Shown: one piece after another, positions 54,618-64,000 of the stretch
Position numbering within the stretch: position 1 is the stretch's first letter
Layout: each line of letters starts with the position of its first letter
Assembly (NCBI GenBank): GCA_014799805.1
Contig: JAAVHJ010000008.1
Location: forward strand, 1 to 64,000
Direction: 5' to 3'
Source of the DNA: Ruminococcus sp.
GTDB taxonomy: Bacteria > Bacillota > Clostridia > Oscillospirales > Ruminococcaceae
Length of the DNA: 64,000 nucleotides
Notes under the pieces: generated by a model
What the model was told of the DNA's origin: nothing
Databases searched by the model: none
The model's input: the letters and a program-made list of their open reading frames with translations, nothing else
Translations under genes and position numbers: made by a program

Positions 54618-56330
54618 TTACTGCATTTGTGAATGATAAATTTCCTGATATACTCCACAGGATTTTAATAATGCATCATGAGTCCCTTTGCCAACGCATG
54701 CCCCATCATCTAATACTAAAATTAAATCTGCATGCATAAGCGAAGTTGCCCGCTGTGAAATAATGACTTTTGTCATATTTTTGCATTGTTCTTTTAAAGC
54801 TGTCCGCAATTTTGCATCTGTTGCATAGTCTAATGCACTCATACTGTCATCTAAAATTAAAATTTCTGGCTTACCTGCTAATGCCCTTGCAATCGTTAAT
54901 CTTTGTTTCTGTCCGCCAGAGAGATTTCTACCACCTTGTACAAGATGTGTATTTAAACCATATTGCAATTGATTGACAAATTCAGAAGCCTGTGCAATAT
55001 CTAAAGCTTTTTGCATATCTGATTCTGAAATATTCTCATCAGCCCATTTTAAATTTTCTGCAATTGACCCTGTGAATAATACTGCTTTTTGTGGCACTAA
55101 GCCTATTTTTTTATTTAATGCTTTTAACTGATAATTTTTAATATTTTTTCCGAATACTTGTACTTCACCCTGCGTGACATCATAACTTCTGTAAATTAAC
55201 CCTGCAAGTGTTGATTTTCCTGAACCCGTACCGCCGATAATTCCCAAAGTCTGCCCTTTTTTTATTTCAAAATTAATATTTTCTAAGATACTATCTCCAG
55301 CTCCTGCATAAGAAAAATTAACATGATTAAATTTAATTGCAATTTCTGAATTTGCACTATCGGACAATTCTGAACCGTCTTGCATAGTAGATACGGTTTC
55401 TAATACTTGTGCGACACGAATCGAAGACGCTTGTGCTTTTGTTAAAATAACAACTAAATTTGCAAATGCAATCATAGCTAATAAAATCTGTGTCATGTAA
55501 TTTGCAAATGCTGTTAAATTACCTTGTGTTAATCTGCCTGTATCCACATGTACGCCACCGAACCATAACACAGCGACTATGCCTAAATTAATTACAATAA
55601 AAGTCAATGGATTCAATACAGCAGAAATTTTTCCGACTGTCAACATACTTTTTTCTAAATCTGCACATTCGTCAGCAAAAGCTTTTACTTCTTGTTTTTG
55701 GCGTGAAAACGCTCTGATTACACGAACGCCCTCAAGATTTTCACCAGTATGTCGGGCGATATTATCTAATTTTTTTTGATTTTTTGTATATAACGGAATT
55801 GTCTTGCTCATAACAAAATATAATAAAAATCCTATAATAGGTGCAATTGCAAGAAAAATCAGAGATAATTTTGCATCTATGATAAATACCATGACAATTG
55901 CACCAATAATTAAAAATGGCGTTCTTGATGCAAGTCTGATAAACATATTAACACCAGATTGTGAAGCAGTGACATCATTTGTAATTCTGTTAATTAGCGT
56001 AGAAGTGCCTAATTTATCTAATTCCGTACAAGACAAGCTATTAATATGCTGGTACAATGCTTTACGCAAATCAGCTCCATAATGAAACGCACATCTTGCT
56101 GCCAGATACTGACATGTAATGGCAAAGCACATGCCACAAATGCCTAATACTACAATTAATGCACACATTTTGCCAATATAGCTAGTATTATTTTGACTAA
56201 TGCCATTATCAATAATTTTTGCCATGACAATTGGCACTAGTAATTCAAAAATCGCCTCTAGTAATTTGAACAGAGGCCCTAGAATTAATTCTAGTTTATA
56301 AGGCTTTAAAAACCGAAATAATTTTTGCAT
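54618..56330 (-). CDS. ABC exporter half, degenerate NBD
   Basis: 570-residue half-transporter from ATG 56330 (AAGGAGG upstream). Walker A GGTGSGKST and signature LSGGQKQR are intact, but Walker B reads LILDDSMSALD: the catalytic Glu is Asp, and the switch position reads SQRATS instead of a His. This is the degenerate half known in heterodimeric exporters such as BmrCD and TM287/288. Confidence 0.92.
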   Translation of the reverse strand: MQKLFRFLKPYKLELILGPLFKLLEAIFELLVPIVMAKIIDNGISQNNTSYIGKMCALIVVLGICGMCFAITCQYLAARCAFHYGADLRKALYQHINSLSCTELDKLGTSTLINRITNDVTASQSGVNMFIRLASRTPFLIIGAIVMVFIIDAKLSLIFLAIAPIIGFLLYFVMSKTIPLYTKNQKKLDNIARHTGENLEGVRVIRAFSRQKQEVKAFADECADLEKSMLTVGKISAVLNPLTFIVINLGIVAVLWFGGVHVDTGRLTQGNLTAFANYMTQILLAMIAFANLVVILTKAQASSIRVAQVLETVSTMQDGSELSDSANSEIAIKFNHVNFSYAGAGDSILENINFEIKKGQTLGIIGGTGSGKSTLAGLIYRSYDVTQGEVQVFGKNIKNYQLKALNKKIGLVPQKAVLFTGSIAENLKWADENISESDMQKALDIAQASEFVNQLQYGLNTHLVQGGRNLSGGQKQRLTIARALAGKPEILILDDSMSALDYATDAKLRTALKEQCKNMTKVIISQRATSLMHADLILVLDDGACVGKGTHDALLKSCGVYQEIYHSQMQ

Positions 56331-56462
56331 AAAAAAATTTTCCTCCTTAAATATCGCAATCTTTTTTCTATTATACACTATCTGAAAATATTTTGCAACT
56401 AAAAATATTTTATATGCATATTTTTTCTTTTTTAGCCAAAGCTATGAACGGAGGTGGTATTT

Positions 56463-57353
56463 GTGAGAGAATCAAATAGCAAAACGAAAAAACACAAAGC
56501 CCGACATTTTAGTTTTTATTTCGTCATGTTGCTTTGTATGGTAATGGTTAGCATTGCCTGCTGGTTTGCGTACGCACAGACAAAAAATCAGCTTGTATTA
56601 GAACTGGATTCTGCCGTAAATTCTATCAGTGATATTGAAGTCATGGAAATGGAAACAGCAATTCCTAGAACAACAATTCCTGTTACTGAACCAGAAACAG
56701 AGCCAGAAACTTTCATAACACAACCCGTTGCCAGTATTCAGCAATTGCAGACTGCACCAACAGAAACCCAGCCCGTCACACAACCTGTTATGATAATAGA
56801 CGCTCCCGAAACTGCACCTGTTATTATCGTAGAAACACAGGAAAATACAACAGAAACTACTATTACAGTCACATCTGCAAAACCAGCATGTTATCCCTTA
56901 GCAGGTGAAATCATAGAACCATTCAGCAACGGAGAGCTTGTAAAATCTGCAACAACTGGTGTCTGGCAATCTCATAATGGTATAGATATTGCAGGAACAC
57001 TTGGCGATACAGTCTGTGCTATGGACGCAGGTGTGATTGAAACAATTGAAAATCATCCGCTTTGGGGTGTGACTGTAACAATTGACCATCAAAACGGAAT
57101 CTACAGCCGTTATTGTAATTTAAATACTGGCTTAACTGTCAATGCTGGTGACAGAGTAGAAGCAGGTACAGTAATTGGTGCATTAGGTGATACAGCCGAT
57201 ATTGAAAGTGCTTTAGAAACACATTTGCATTTTGAAGTATTACGAGGCGAAATTTATATAGACCCTGTAGCTTATATTGGGGAGACACAACCAACTGAAA
57301 ATACTGAAATTACTGAAATTACAGAAACAACAACGGCAGAATCTGCCGATTAA
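56463..57353 (+). CDS. M23 family cell-wall peptidase
   Basis: Membrane-anchored protein of 296 residues from GTG 56463 (GGAGGTG six bases upstream). One membrane segment (about 18-42), a Thr/Glu/Pro-rich linker and an M23 domain with zinc ligands in HNGIDIAG and the second pair HLHFEV. All metal ligands are present (HxxxD, HxH), so it may be active or act as a regulator as in SpoIIQ-like proteins. Single gene, divergent from the ABC pair. Confidence 0.9.
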   Translation: MRESNSKTKKHKARHFSFYFVMLLCMVMVSIACWFAYAQTKNQLVLELDSAVNSISDIEVMEMETAIPRTTIPVTEPETEPETFITQPVASIQQLQTAPTETQPVTQPVMIIDAPETAPVIIVETQENTTETTITVTSAKPACYPLAGEIIEPFSNGELVKSATTGVWQSHNGIDIAGTLGDTVCAMDAGVIETIENHPLWGVTVTIDHQNGIYSRYCNLNTGLTVNAGDRVEAGTVIGALGDTADIESALETHLHFEVLRGEIYIDPVAYIGETQPTENTEITEITETTTAESAD

Positions 57354-57360
57354 ATAAAAA

Positions 57361-57391
57361 CAGCCTGAGAAATTTAAATTTTCTCAGGCTG
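57361..57391. terminator. Terminator between the M23 and CPBP genes
   Basis: Twelve-base arms CAGCCTGAGAAA/TTTCTCAGGCTG (57361-57372, 57380-57391); T-rich to the right and A-rich to the left. Confidence 0.88.
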
Positions 57392-57422
57392 AACTTGATT
57401 TTAATTTAATTTTTATTTAATT

Positions 57423-58094
57423 TTAATTTAGAATAGTAACTAGAATATCCCAAAGCATATGCACACCAATTGTTACCCAGATATTTTTAAAATATAGCAT
57501 AGTCCAACTGAAAAATATGTTTAATAAAATAATCATGATAAAACTAAAACTTGTCATATAGGCAATAAAATTGCCATATAAAATCCAAATCGGAAAATGA
57601 ATACATAAAAATAATATCGCATTCAAACCAATTGCAAAATTTTTATTTTTCTGATTCATACTAGCATTTAATAGCCATGCTCTGAATACTAATTCTTCTG
57701 TCACGCCTACAAATACAAACGCAATACATTCTTGTAAGCCCTCAGCACGAAAATAAAACCCATTATGACTAGCTACAGAATTTATGATACAAAAAGCAAT
57801 TTCTAAGCAAAATACAAGTAGGACTTCTTTCATATCTACTGGATTTTTAAATAATTTTTTAGCAGGAATATATAATTTAGCATCAAATTTTTTGATTAAA
57901 ATTAATGCAGGAGCTGTCCAGCATAAATTTTTCAAAATCCAATCAAATATAATTTGGGATAATACAGAACCATCTGCAATGACTTGATTCAAAGCAGGGT
58001 GAATGATTAATTCTGCAATTGTCCAAACTGCATAAAACAGCACCAGAAAAATAATATAAATTTTCTGAAAATTATTTAATTTATGATTACTCAT
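57423..58094 (-). CDS. CPBP-family intramembrane protease
   Basis: Polytopic membrane protein (223 residues from ATG 58094) with the CPBP/Abi motifs: EELVFRAWL (motif 1, EExxxR), and the His residues in FLCIHFPIW and IGVHMLWD. Prenyl-protease-like; roles in bacteriocin self-immunity or envelope processing are known for the family, not proven here. Overlaps the upstream gene by eight bases. Confidence 0.88.
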   Translation of the reverse strand: MSNHKLNNFQKIYIIFLVLFYAVWTIAELIIHPALNQVIADGSVLSQIIFDWILKNLCWTAPALILIKKFDAKLYIPAKKLFKNPVDMKEVLLVFCLEIAFCIINSVASHNGFYFRAEGLQECIAFVFVGVTEELVFRAWLLNASMNQKNKNFAIGLNAILFLCIHFPIWILYGNFIAYMTSFSFIMIILLNIFFSWTMLYFKNIWVTIGVHMLWDILVTILN

Positions 58095-58551
58095 ATTTTT
58101 CTTTATGTAAAGCAAAGGCTTTTTCAAATGCTTCATTTCCAATCACAGGAACTATCCCATAATTATTATGCCCTTCATTTTCCCAGCCACACAGAAAAGC
58201 CAAACTTGAAAAACCTTGTTCTGCTTTTTCCAGTGTATAAAATCCTGCACAAGCTTTATGTTCTTTAAAAAATAAATAGGCTTGATAACATTGTGGACTT
58301 TCCAGAGGCTCAAAAAATGTAATCACAATTGCATACCAAGTATCATCCATTTTTAAAAATTCAATTTTAAAATCCTGTTCTGTATAAGGACTAATAATTT
58401 GACTATCTTTGCACATATTTTGAAAAATTTCAAATAAAATATTTCTATTTTGCATTAGGCTAGCAACTAAATCATATTCTTCACTAAAAAATGCCTTTGG
58501 CAAAAACTGATGTTCAAAATAATAAATTAAGCTATTTAAATCTTTAAACAA
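58087..58551 (-). CDS. Unknown protein (154 aa)
   Basis: Soluble protein with alternating helix and strand (FKIEFLKMDDTWYAIVITFF, ESPQCYQAYLFFKEH), no motif recognised. TTG start with AAGGAGG nine bases upstream. Coupled to the CPBP gene; 19 bases after the U32 gene. Confidence 0.75.
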   Translation of the reverse strand: MFKDLNSLIYYFEHQFLPKAFFSEEYDLVASLMQNRNILFEIFQNMCKDSQIISPYTEQDFKIEFLKMDDTWYAIVITFFEPLESPQCYQAYLFFKEHKACAGFYTLEKAEQGFSSLAFLCGWENEGHNNYGIVPVIGNEAFEKAFALHKEKYE

Positions 58552-58570
58552 ATTTATTCCTCCTTGTATT

Positions 58571-59827
58571 TTATTTTATTTCTGATTCTTCTGGAGCTGG
58601 GTTTTTGACAGGCAATCTGATAATACTATTTTTAGGAAATTCTATTTCACATGGAAAAGAAAACTTCATCATAGCATGATTCACAGTCTGAATTTCTTCA
58701 CCGTCTGCATTATAAATTTTATCTAATTGCAAGACAACAGGCTTTTGCTTTGGTGCTAAAATTTCAACAGTGTCACCAGCAAAAAATCTATTTCTTTGTG
58801 TAGCATAAACCATACCGTTTTCGCAATTATTAATAATTCCTACAACATCACAAGAGCTAATATAACCACTATTTTCATAATATTGACATGCATTAGGATG
58901 TCCAAAGAAAAAACCTGTGCAATATCTTCTGTGACTGACTTTAAATACTTCATTATGAATCCATTCAGGCAATTGATAATTATCAGGATTTTGTAAATAA
59001 TAATCCATTGCCATGCGATACGCATTTGTAATGACAGAAACATAATAAGCCGATTTTGCCCTGCCTTCAATTTTAAACGAAGTTACACCTGCTTCTGCAA
59101 GTTTATCTAAATGGTCAATCATACACATATCTCTTGCATTGAAAATATAAGTCCCCTCTGGAGCTTCTTCAATTTGCATAGGCAATTCAGGACGTTTTTC
59201 TTCTGTAAGATAATATTTCCAACGGCACGGCTGTGCACATGCACCACGATTTGCATCTCTGTCTGTAAAATACGCAGATAATAAACATCTTCCCGAAAAA
59301 GACACACACATTGCACCATGTACAAATACTTCTAATTCCAAATCTTCAGGAATATTTTTTTTAATTTCTGCAATTTCCTGCAAAGACAATTCTCTTGCCA
59401 ATACAACACGTCTGGCACCCATTTCATATAAAGCATTCGCCGTTGCATAATTTACAATTCCAGTTTGTGTCGACATATGAATTGGCATTTTGGGAGCAAG
59501 TTTTCTAACTGCCTGAAATACACCTAAATCTGCAATAATTAACGCATCAACACCTGCATTTACAGCATTTGCAATAAATTCTGGTAATAAAGCAAGTTCC
59601 TGATTTCTAGGCAATGTATTTACAGTCAAATATACTTTTACATGTTTGGCATGAGCAATTTTAACAGCTTCACAAAGCATTTCGCTATCAAAATTAGGAG
59701 CTCCTGCACGCATGCCAAACATTGTACCACCTAAATAAACAGCGTCAGCTCCAAAATCCAATGCAAATAATAATCTTTCCTTATCACCAGCAGGTGCAAG
59801 TATTTCCGTATGCTGATTTACTATCAT
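58571..59827 (-). CDS. U32 family peptidase-like protein (TrhP type)
   Basis: 418 residues with the U32 core: LDFGADAVYLGG, VHGAMCVSFSGRCLLSAYF and NRGACAQPCRW with conserved cysteines, plus a C-terminal beta-barrel (DTVEILAPKQKP). Shorter U32 proteins of this kind (TrhP) serve in tRNA uridine-34 hydroxylation, so RNA modification is the best guess. GAGGGTGA before ATG; the start lies two bases after mltG. Confidence 0.88.
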   Translation of the reverse strand: MIVNQHTEILAPAGDKERLLFALDFGADAVYLGGTMFGMRAGAPNFDSEMLCEAVKIAHAKHVKVYLTVNTLPRNQELALLPEFIANAVNAGVDALIIADLGVFQAVRKLAPKMPIHMSTQTGIVNYATANALYEMGARRVVLARELSLQEIAEIKKNIPEDLELEVFVHGAMCVSFSGRCLLSAYFTDRDANRGACAQPCRWKYYLTEEKRPELPMQIEEAPEGTYIFNARDMCMIDHLDKLAEAGVTSFKIEGRAKSAYYVSVITNAYRMAMDYYLQNPDNYQLPEWIHNEVFKVSHRRYCTGFFFGHPNACQYYENSGYISSCDVVGIINNCENGMVYATQRNRFFAGDTVEILAPKQKPVVLQLDKIYNADGEEIQTVNHAMMKFSFPCEIEFPKNSIIRLPVKNPAPEESEIK

Positions 59828-59829
59828 AA

Positions 59830-61083
59830 TTATTCACCCTCTGGTTGTGCGAGAGCGTCAGCCTCGGCTTGTTGTTGTTTTACCATTTCAATATTGGCAT
59901 TATGTTCTTCTAAATTTCTTGCAAAATAAGTAACACCGGTATCAATATTCGCATAAAAATAGAAATAATCTGTTTCATTCGGATATAAAACTGCATGAAT
60001 CGCAGAGATACCAGGATTGCCGATTGCACCGGCAGGAAGTCCGACACACACATAAGTGTCATATGCATCATAAATTTGCTGATTGTCTAATTCAATATTA
60101 GGCCTAATAATCTCTGTCACATATTTAGAAGTTGGGTCTGATTGCAGTTTACCACCGCCAAAATCTTCAGGATATTTTAAACGATTCCAGAATACAGAGG
60201 CAATACTTGGCATTTCTTCATCATTAGCGGCTTCTGCCTGTACCATAGAAGCAAGTATAATCACTTCATCAAGTGTAGTCCCAAGTTCATCAATTCTGGC
60301 ATAATCTTCCTCTGTCATTTTCAAATCAAAATTCATATAAATTTTACGACATACCGCTTCAGGTTCCATTTCTTCATAGAACGTATACGTATCAGGGAAG
60401 AAATAGCCTTCTCTTGCGTAAAATTTCAGTCTGCTTGTAGACTCAGGCAAATAATTTTCAAATTCATAACCAAAACCGCCAGTATTAAAATAATATAAAA
60501 ATCTATCTGCATTACAAATATTATTTGCCTCTAATTTCTGTGCAGCGTCATATAAGCTGATTCCCTCTGGAAACATGACATCAACAACAGCTTGTTCTTC
60601 TACGACATCAGGACTTTTTTTCAATTCATCAATCAAAGTTTCATATGCCATAGATGCACTGATTTCATGATTACCAGCAACATAACTAGCATCCGCTTTG
60701 CTTAATCTTGAGAAATAAATAAACGCTTTGGGAATTTTAATAATTCCATCTTCATATAAATTTTCTGCAATTTCGGCAGTTGTCGCACCCTCTGGAATAG
60801 TAAACAAAACTAATTTTTGTGAACCGTTAATTCCTAACATATCTTTGCCGATTTCAATAATACCAATTGCCAAAGAAATAGAAATTACAAATACGAGTGT
60901 TAGCATAATTAAAACGCCATAAATTCTAATACTTCCATGTTTTTTTTGTTTTCTTTTCTTTTTTTTCTTCCCAGAATTTGACTTTTTGTGACCAGAACTA
61001 TTACTAGAAGTCCTTTTCGGTTCTGTTTGCACAGGTTGGTCAATACTAATTTCACCAAGTGCATTTTCAGATTTAGAAATCAT
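59830..61083 (-). CDS. mltG: Endolytic murein transglycosylase MltG
   Basis: Cleaves nascent glycan strands near the membrane. Basic N-terminal tail (KKSNSGKKKKKRKQKK), one membrane segment (about 52-75), LysM-like domain (FTIPEGATTAEIAENLYEDG) and the YceG catalytic region with Glu in ASMVQAEA and FWNRL, LQSDPTSKY, and the late motif YFYFYA. ATG 61083 follows GGAGGG directly after the cyclo-ligase stop. Confidence 0.93.
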   Translation of the reverse strand: MISKSENALGEISIDQPVQTEPKRTSSNSSGHKKSNSGKKKKKRKQKKHGSIRIYGVLIMLTLVFVISISLAIGIIEIGKDMLGINGSQKLVLFTIPEGATTAEIAENLYEDGIIKIPKAFIYFSRLSKADASYVAGNHEISASMAYETLIDELKKSPDVVEEQAVVDVMFPEGISLYDAAQKLEANNICNADRFLYYFNTGGFGYEFENYLPESTSRLKFYAREGYFFPDTYTFYEEMEPEAVCRKIYMNFDLKMTEEDYARIDELGTTLDEVIILASMVQAEAANDEEMPSIASVFWNRLKYPEDFGGGKLQSDPTSKYVTEIIRPNIELDNQQIYDAYDTYVCVGLPAGAIGNPGISAIHAVLYPNETDYFYFYANIDTGVTYFARNLEEHNANIEMVKQQQAEADALAQPEGE

Positions 61084-61084
61084 A

Positions 61085-61660
61085 TTACCCTCCATTAGAT
61101 TCAGTTATTATCACATCTACATAACAGTCATGCAATTCACAAGGCAGATTTTGCATTAACATACTATCATAGCAAATGCCTATTTTATGCAATTCTGGAT
61201 ATTGATACAAAAATCTGTCATAATATCCTCCTCCACGTCCAAGTCTTTTTCCCTGTCTTGTAAAAGCAAGTGCTGGCACTAAAATAATACTGTTACTTGT
61301 TAATTCAATTGGATAGTTATTAACAGGTTCAGGAATACCGAATGCGCCCGATTGAATTTCTTCGGAAAATAAATTTTTTATTTCATAAAACATCATATTG
61401 CCCTTATAGGACATATCACATTTTGGCAATGCAATTTTTTTGCCTTGTCTCAGCATTTCGGAAATAAATTCCTGTGTCGCAGGTTCTTCTGGCATCGCAT
61501 AATAACATAAAATCAAATCAGCTTGTTGTACCCATGTATTTTTGCATAAATTTCTAAAAATTTTTTCATCTGCCTTTTTTTTTATCAATTTATCCTGTGT
61601 TTTTAAAATTTTCCGCATTTCCTGACGAATTTGTCTTTTTTGCTCTGTAATATTTAACAT
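61085..61660 (-). CDS. 5-formyltetrahydrofolate cyclo-ligase
   Basis: Converts 5-formyl-THF to 5,10-methenyl-THF with ATP. 191 residues, with the signature GKRLGRGGGYYDRFL and the ATP-site Lys/Arg in the N-terminal helix (KRQIRQEMRKIL). Six bases downstream of the DJ-1 gene; weak ribosome site. Confidence 0.94.
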   Translation of the reverse strand: MLNITEQKRQIRQEMRKILKTQDKLIKKKADEKIFRNLCKNTWVQQADLILCYYAMPEEPATQEFISEMLRQGKKIALPKCDMSYKGNMMFYEIKNLFSEEIQSGAFGIPEPVNNYPIELTSNSIILVPALAFTRQGKRLGRGGGYYDRFLYQYPELHKIGICYDSMLMQNLPCELHDCYVDVIITESNGG

Positions 61661-61666
61661 AATAAT

Positions 61667-62215
61667 TTAATGCTCTGGATAACAAATACTAGCTTTAATT
61701 TTAAAAGCTTTTTCGGGACTTGTTAAAACTTCTGCCAATTTTAAACCAAATGGCACAGCAACGCCAGCACCCTGTGCTGTGATAATAAAATCACTCTGTA
61801 CAACAGAATTTTCAGAAATAACAGCACCTGTTAATTCTGCTTCAAACCCTGGATAAGCAATTGCCTGTTTGCCATTTAATAAATTTTTATGCCCCAAAAT
61901 AGACGGAGCTGCACAGATTGCACCGATATAAATTTCACGCTCCGCACAGAAATCAATCACAGTTTGCACTGTTTCTGATTTTTCAAGATGTAACGTCCCA
62001 GGCATTCCTCCAGGAAGTACAATCATTTCTAAATCATTGCCAAGTACAATTTCAGATTCTGTCAAATCTGCTTGTACTACAATACCATGAGAACCCGTGA
62101 TAATTTTTCCGCCAACACCAACAGTTTGTACCTGTTTGCCAGCACGCCTTAAAATATCCACAGGTGCAAGTGCTTCGATTTCTTCAAAACCGTTTGCTAA
62201 AAATACATAAATCAT
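61667..62215 (-). CDS. DJ-1/PfpI family protein
   Basis: 182 residues from ATG 62215 (AAAGGA upstream). DJ-1 fold with FLANGFEEIEALAPVD, VLPGGMPGT and the reactive cysteine in IGAICAAPSIL. Deglycase/stress protein family; exact activity uncertain. Confidence 0.92.
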   Translation of the reverse strand: MIYVFLANGFEEIEALAPVDILRRAGKQVQTVGVGGKIITGSHGIVVQADLTESEIVLGNDLEMIVLPGGMPGTLHLEKSETVQTVIDFCAEREIYIGAICAAPSILGHKNLLNGKQAIAYPGFEAELTGAVISENSVVQSDFIITAQGAGVAVPFGLKLAEVLTSPEKAFKIKASICYPEH

Positions 62216-62301
62216 AATACAAATTCCTTTCAGATTTAGCATATCCATTTTAAAATATAATATGCTTTTAAATTTTTTCTAAATTTTTCCATATTTAAAA
62301 A

Positions 62302-63075
62302 TTAACTTAATTTTGCCTTTAATTCCGCATATTCTTGACGAACCGCTTGGCAATTACCGCAAGTCATTTTTCCTTCTGGACATGTACCCGCACAACAGGC
62401 GGGTCCTGCATTTGCAAATAATGCTTTTGATACAGGATATACTTCTTTTAACATTGCTTTGGCAAGTTCTCTAATTTCCCATTGTGCCCTGTTGCAACAT
62501 CTTAGTTTAAAAAAATGTCGTAACTCTCTTGCATTCATAGTCATTACCATTTTTGTTTCACTTGCATTCGGCAATACAAATCTAGCATCTTCAATCGCTT
62601 TTTTTTCCGCTTTTCGTTTGGCTTCTTGTTCAGAAATTCCCTGCTTTAAAAAATCTGCATAATGCTTTTTTTCTAAAATTTCTGCTAATTCCTGATAAGA
62701 AGTTACACAATTTTGCATTGTTTTCTGATATAATGCCAAAGCCTCTGGAATAGATTCTATTTCTGGTGGTGTAATATAAATAAAATTTTTTAATTTTACA
62801 TAACGCTGACTTTGTACAGAAAAGCTTGCTAGCCTATGTCTTGTAATTTGTGCAAGCAAAGACCTTGACACACCTTCCACCGCAAAAGTAAAATTTGCAT
62901 GTTCAATCGGACTTTCATGCCCGATTTTACTTAACATTTCGACAAAATTTTCTGCTTTGGCTTCATCCATATCATCCATTAAATCCATTGCACCAGTATG
63001 AGAGTAACATAACTTTGCTGCTGCTGCAACAACTTTATCTGGCTGAACTGTATGAGCGATTAATTTCACTTTCAT
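62302..63075 (-). CDS. thyX: FAD-dependent thymidylate synthase
   Basis: Makes dTMP from dUMP with methylene-THF, FAD and NADPH. 257 residues with the ThyX motif RHRLASFSVQSQR (RHRxxSxxxxSxR) and ESPIEHANFTF. The C-terminal CCAGTCPEGKMTCGNC cysteines are an extension. AAGGAG before ATG. Confidence 0.96.
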   Translation of the reverse strand: MKVKLIAHTVQPDKVVAAAAKLCYSHTGAMDLMDDMDEAKAENFVEMLSKIGHESPIEHANFTFAVEGVSRSLLAQITRHRLASFSVQSQRYVKLKNFIYITPPEIESIPEALALYQKTMQNCVTSYQELAEILEKKHYADFLKQGISEQEAKRKAEKKAIEDARFVLPNASETKMVMTMNARELRHFFKLRCCNRAQWEIRELAKAMLKEVYPVSKALFANAGPACCAGTCPEGKMTCGNCQAVRQEYAELKAKLS

Positions 63076-63175
63076 AAAAAATATCTCCTTATCGTCATAG
63101 ATTCCTGTTTATTATAGCATATTTTTCTGATTTCGTCAATGGTTTGCCAAAAAAAGAATATTACTAAATTTAAGC

Positions 63176-64000
63176 TTATTTAGAAATTTTTATAATATTG
63201 CGATACCTAGCCATTAATTTTTTAATTCCTACTTTATCAAAGGCAATTTCTAACAGACAATCTCTGCCAATTGGCTTTGCACTTATTACAATGCCATCTC
63301 CAAACACTGCATCATGAATCCATTCACCAACTTCAAATACTTGATTCACATTGCCAGCTGAAAGATTCGGCTTTTTTACAAAATACATAGATTTTTGAGA
63401 TGTATTTTCTATTTTTGTTATTTCAGTATTTTGGCATTTTTCAAAACAAATATATTCTTCTGGAATTTCTGTTAAAAATCTTGAAATTTCATTATTTCGA
63501 TAACCGCCAAAAATCAGGCGACTTTGCACATGGAGCAAATATAAATATTTTTTTGCTCTTGTAATTGTTACATAAGCAAGCCTGCGTTCTTCTTCCAGTT
63601 CTGATTGTTCAAATGCACTTCTGGCAGATGGAAAAATATTTTCTTCCATGCCAACTGCAAAAACAGTATCAAATTCAAGACCTTTTGCAGAATGCATCGT
63701 CATGAGAGTAACAACATCTTGTTCAGTATTATTTTTATCTGCATCTGTATATAATGCCATTTCTTCCAGAAATTCTTCCAGTGTTGGATTTTCATGCGAC
63801 CGCACATAATCTACAATATTAGAACGAAATTCTCTTACATGTTCTATACGTTCTTCGCCGTCTTTGCCATCTGCTTTCAGCATATCTAAATATCCTGTTT
63901 TTTCCAGCATAAAATCAAAAAATTCTTCCAGTGACAATTCAGAAATTTTTTCTTTCAATTCCTGCATAAGATATGCAAATTGCGTTAATACTGCGGTTCT
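63176..64000 (-). CDS. UvrD/PcrA helicase, C-terminal part (cut by window end)
   Basis: The frame stays open to the window edge (continues upstream of 63967), so this is the end of a larger gene. Helicase motifs V and VI are visible: VTLMTMHSAKGLEFDTVF and EEERRLAYVTITRAK. The C-terminus (EVGEWIHDAVFGDGIVI) is the PcrA-type Tudor-like tail. Superfamily 1 3'-5' helicase for repair and replication restart. Confidence 0.93.
   Translation of the reverse strand, partial: RTAVLTQFAYLMQELKEKISELSLEEFFDFMLEKTGYLDMLKADGKDGEERIEHVREFRSNIVDYVRSHENPTLEEFLEEMALYTDADKNNTEQDVVTLMTMHSAKGLEFDTVFAVGMEENIFPSARSAFEQSELEEERRLAYVTITRAKKYLYLLHVQSRLIFGGYRNNEISRFLTEIPEEYICFEKCQNTEITKIENTSQKSMYFVKKPNLSAGNVNQVFEVGEWIHDAVFGDGIVISAKPIGRDCLLEIAFDKVGIKKLMARYRNIIKISK

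Overview
The window looks like chromosome of a low-GC, spore-forming, Gram-positive anaerobe of the Ruminococcus type (Oscillospiraceae). Two secreted carbohydrate-active enzymes (a GH8 glucanase/xylanase and an SGNH esterase) carry C-terminal dockerins, so the organism probably builds a cellulosome. The spoVG, bofA-like, mreBCD, murC and ZapA genes and the strong AAGGAGG ribosome sites fit this lineage. The species assignment is inference; no rRNA or tRNA gene is visible.

Region 1 (1 to about 19,565) is the right-hand part of an integrated mobile element whose left end lies outside the window. It ends with a large serine integrase (17937-19490), followed within about 75 bases by the C-terminal piece of a broken asparagine synthetase gene (asnB), which marks the insertion site. 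Cargo, in order: a complete type I restriction-modification system (hsdM-hsdS-hsdR); an unrecognised 287-aa protein preceded by the relic of an RNA ligase gene; an XRE repressor with a perfect 22-bp palindromic operator; a 97-aa unknown; a second RNA ligase relic leading into two large exported proteins (a lectin-like lipoprotein and a protein with split dockerin-like repeats); then an intact operon of RNA ligase, Thg1-like 3'-5' RNA polymerase and a 65-aa protein; an HTH protein; a small basic protein; and the integrase.

The most interesting signal is this RNA-repair module and its regulation. Three promoters of the element (before the intact RNA ligase operon, before ligase relic 1 plus the 287-aa gene, and before the 97-aa gene) share a 26-nt box placed at exactly the same distance upstream of TTGNAA-17-TATRAT type promoters. 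This points to one regulon. The ligase family has been present at least three times in the element and has decayed twice.

Region 2 (20,000-64,000) is ordinary chromosome, mostly on the minus strand: cellulosomal enzymes with a DUF4291 gene; aspS-hisS; an orphan hsdS sharing near-identical repeats with the element's hsdS; mgsA, minD-like, mrdA and mreBCD (cell shape); DUF4321, dut, a U32 peptidase, zapA, a LexA-like repressor and murC; spoVG; NUDIX, YfhO and phosphoesterase genes; a small-protein cluster ending in a BofA-like gene; rplJL with an L10 leader; SPFH, tyrA, a Lys-rich repeat protein, proBA and a hydroxyacid dehydrogenase; a heterodimeric ABC exporter; an M23 peptidase; CPBP, U32, mltG, formyl-THF cyclo-ligase, DJ-1 and thyX genes; and the C-terminal part of a UvrD/PcrA helicase cut by the window end.

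Start codons were moved to the best ribosome site where the longest reading frame looked too long. Function names rest on motifs read by eye, not on database searches.
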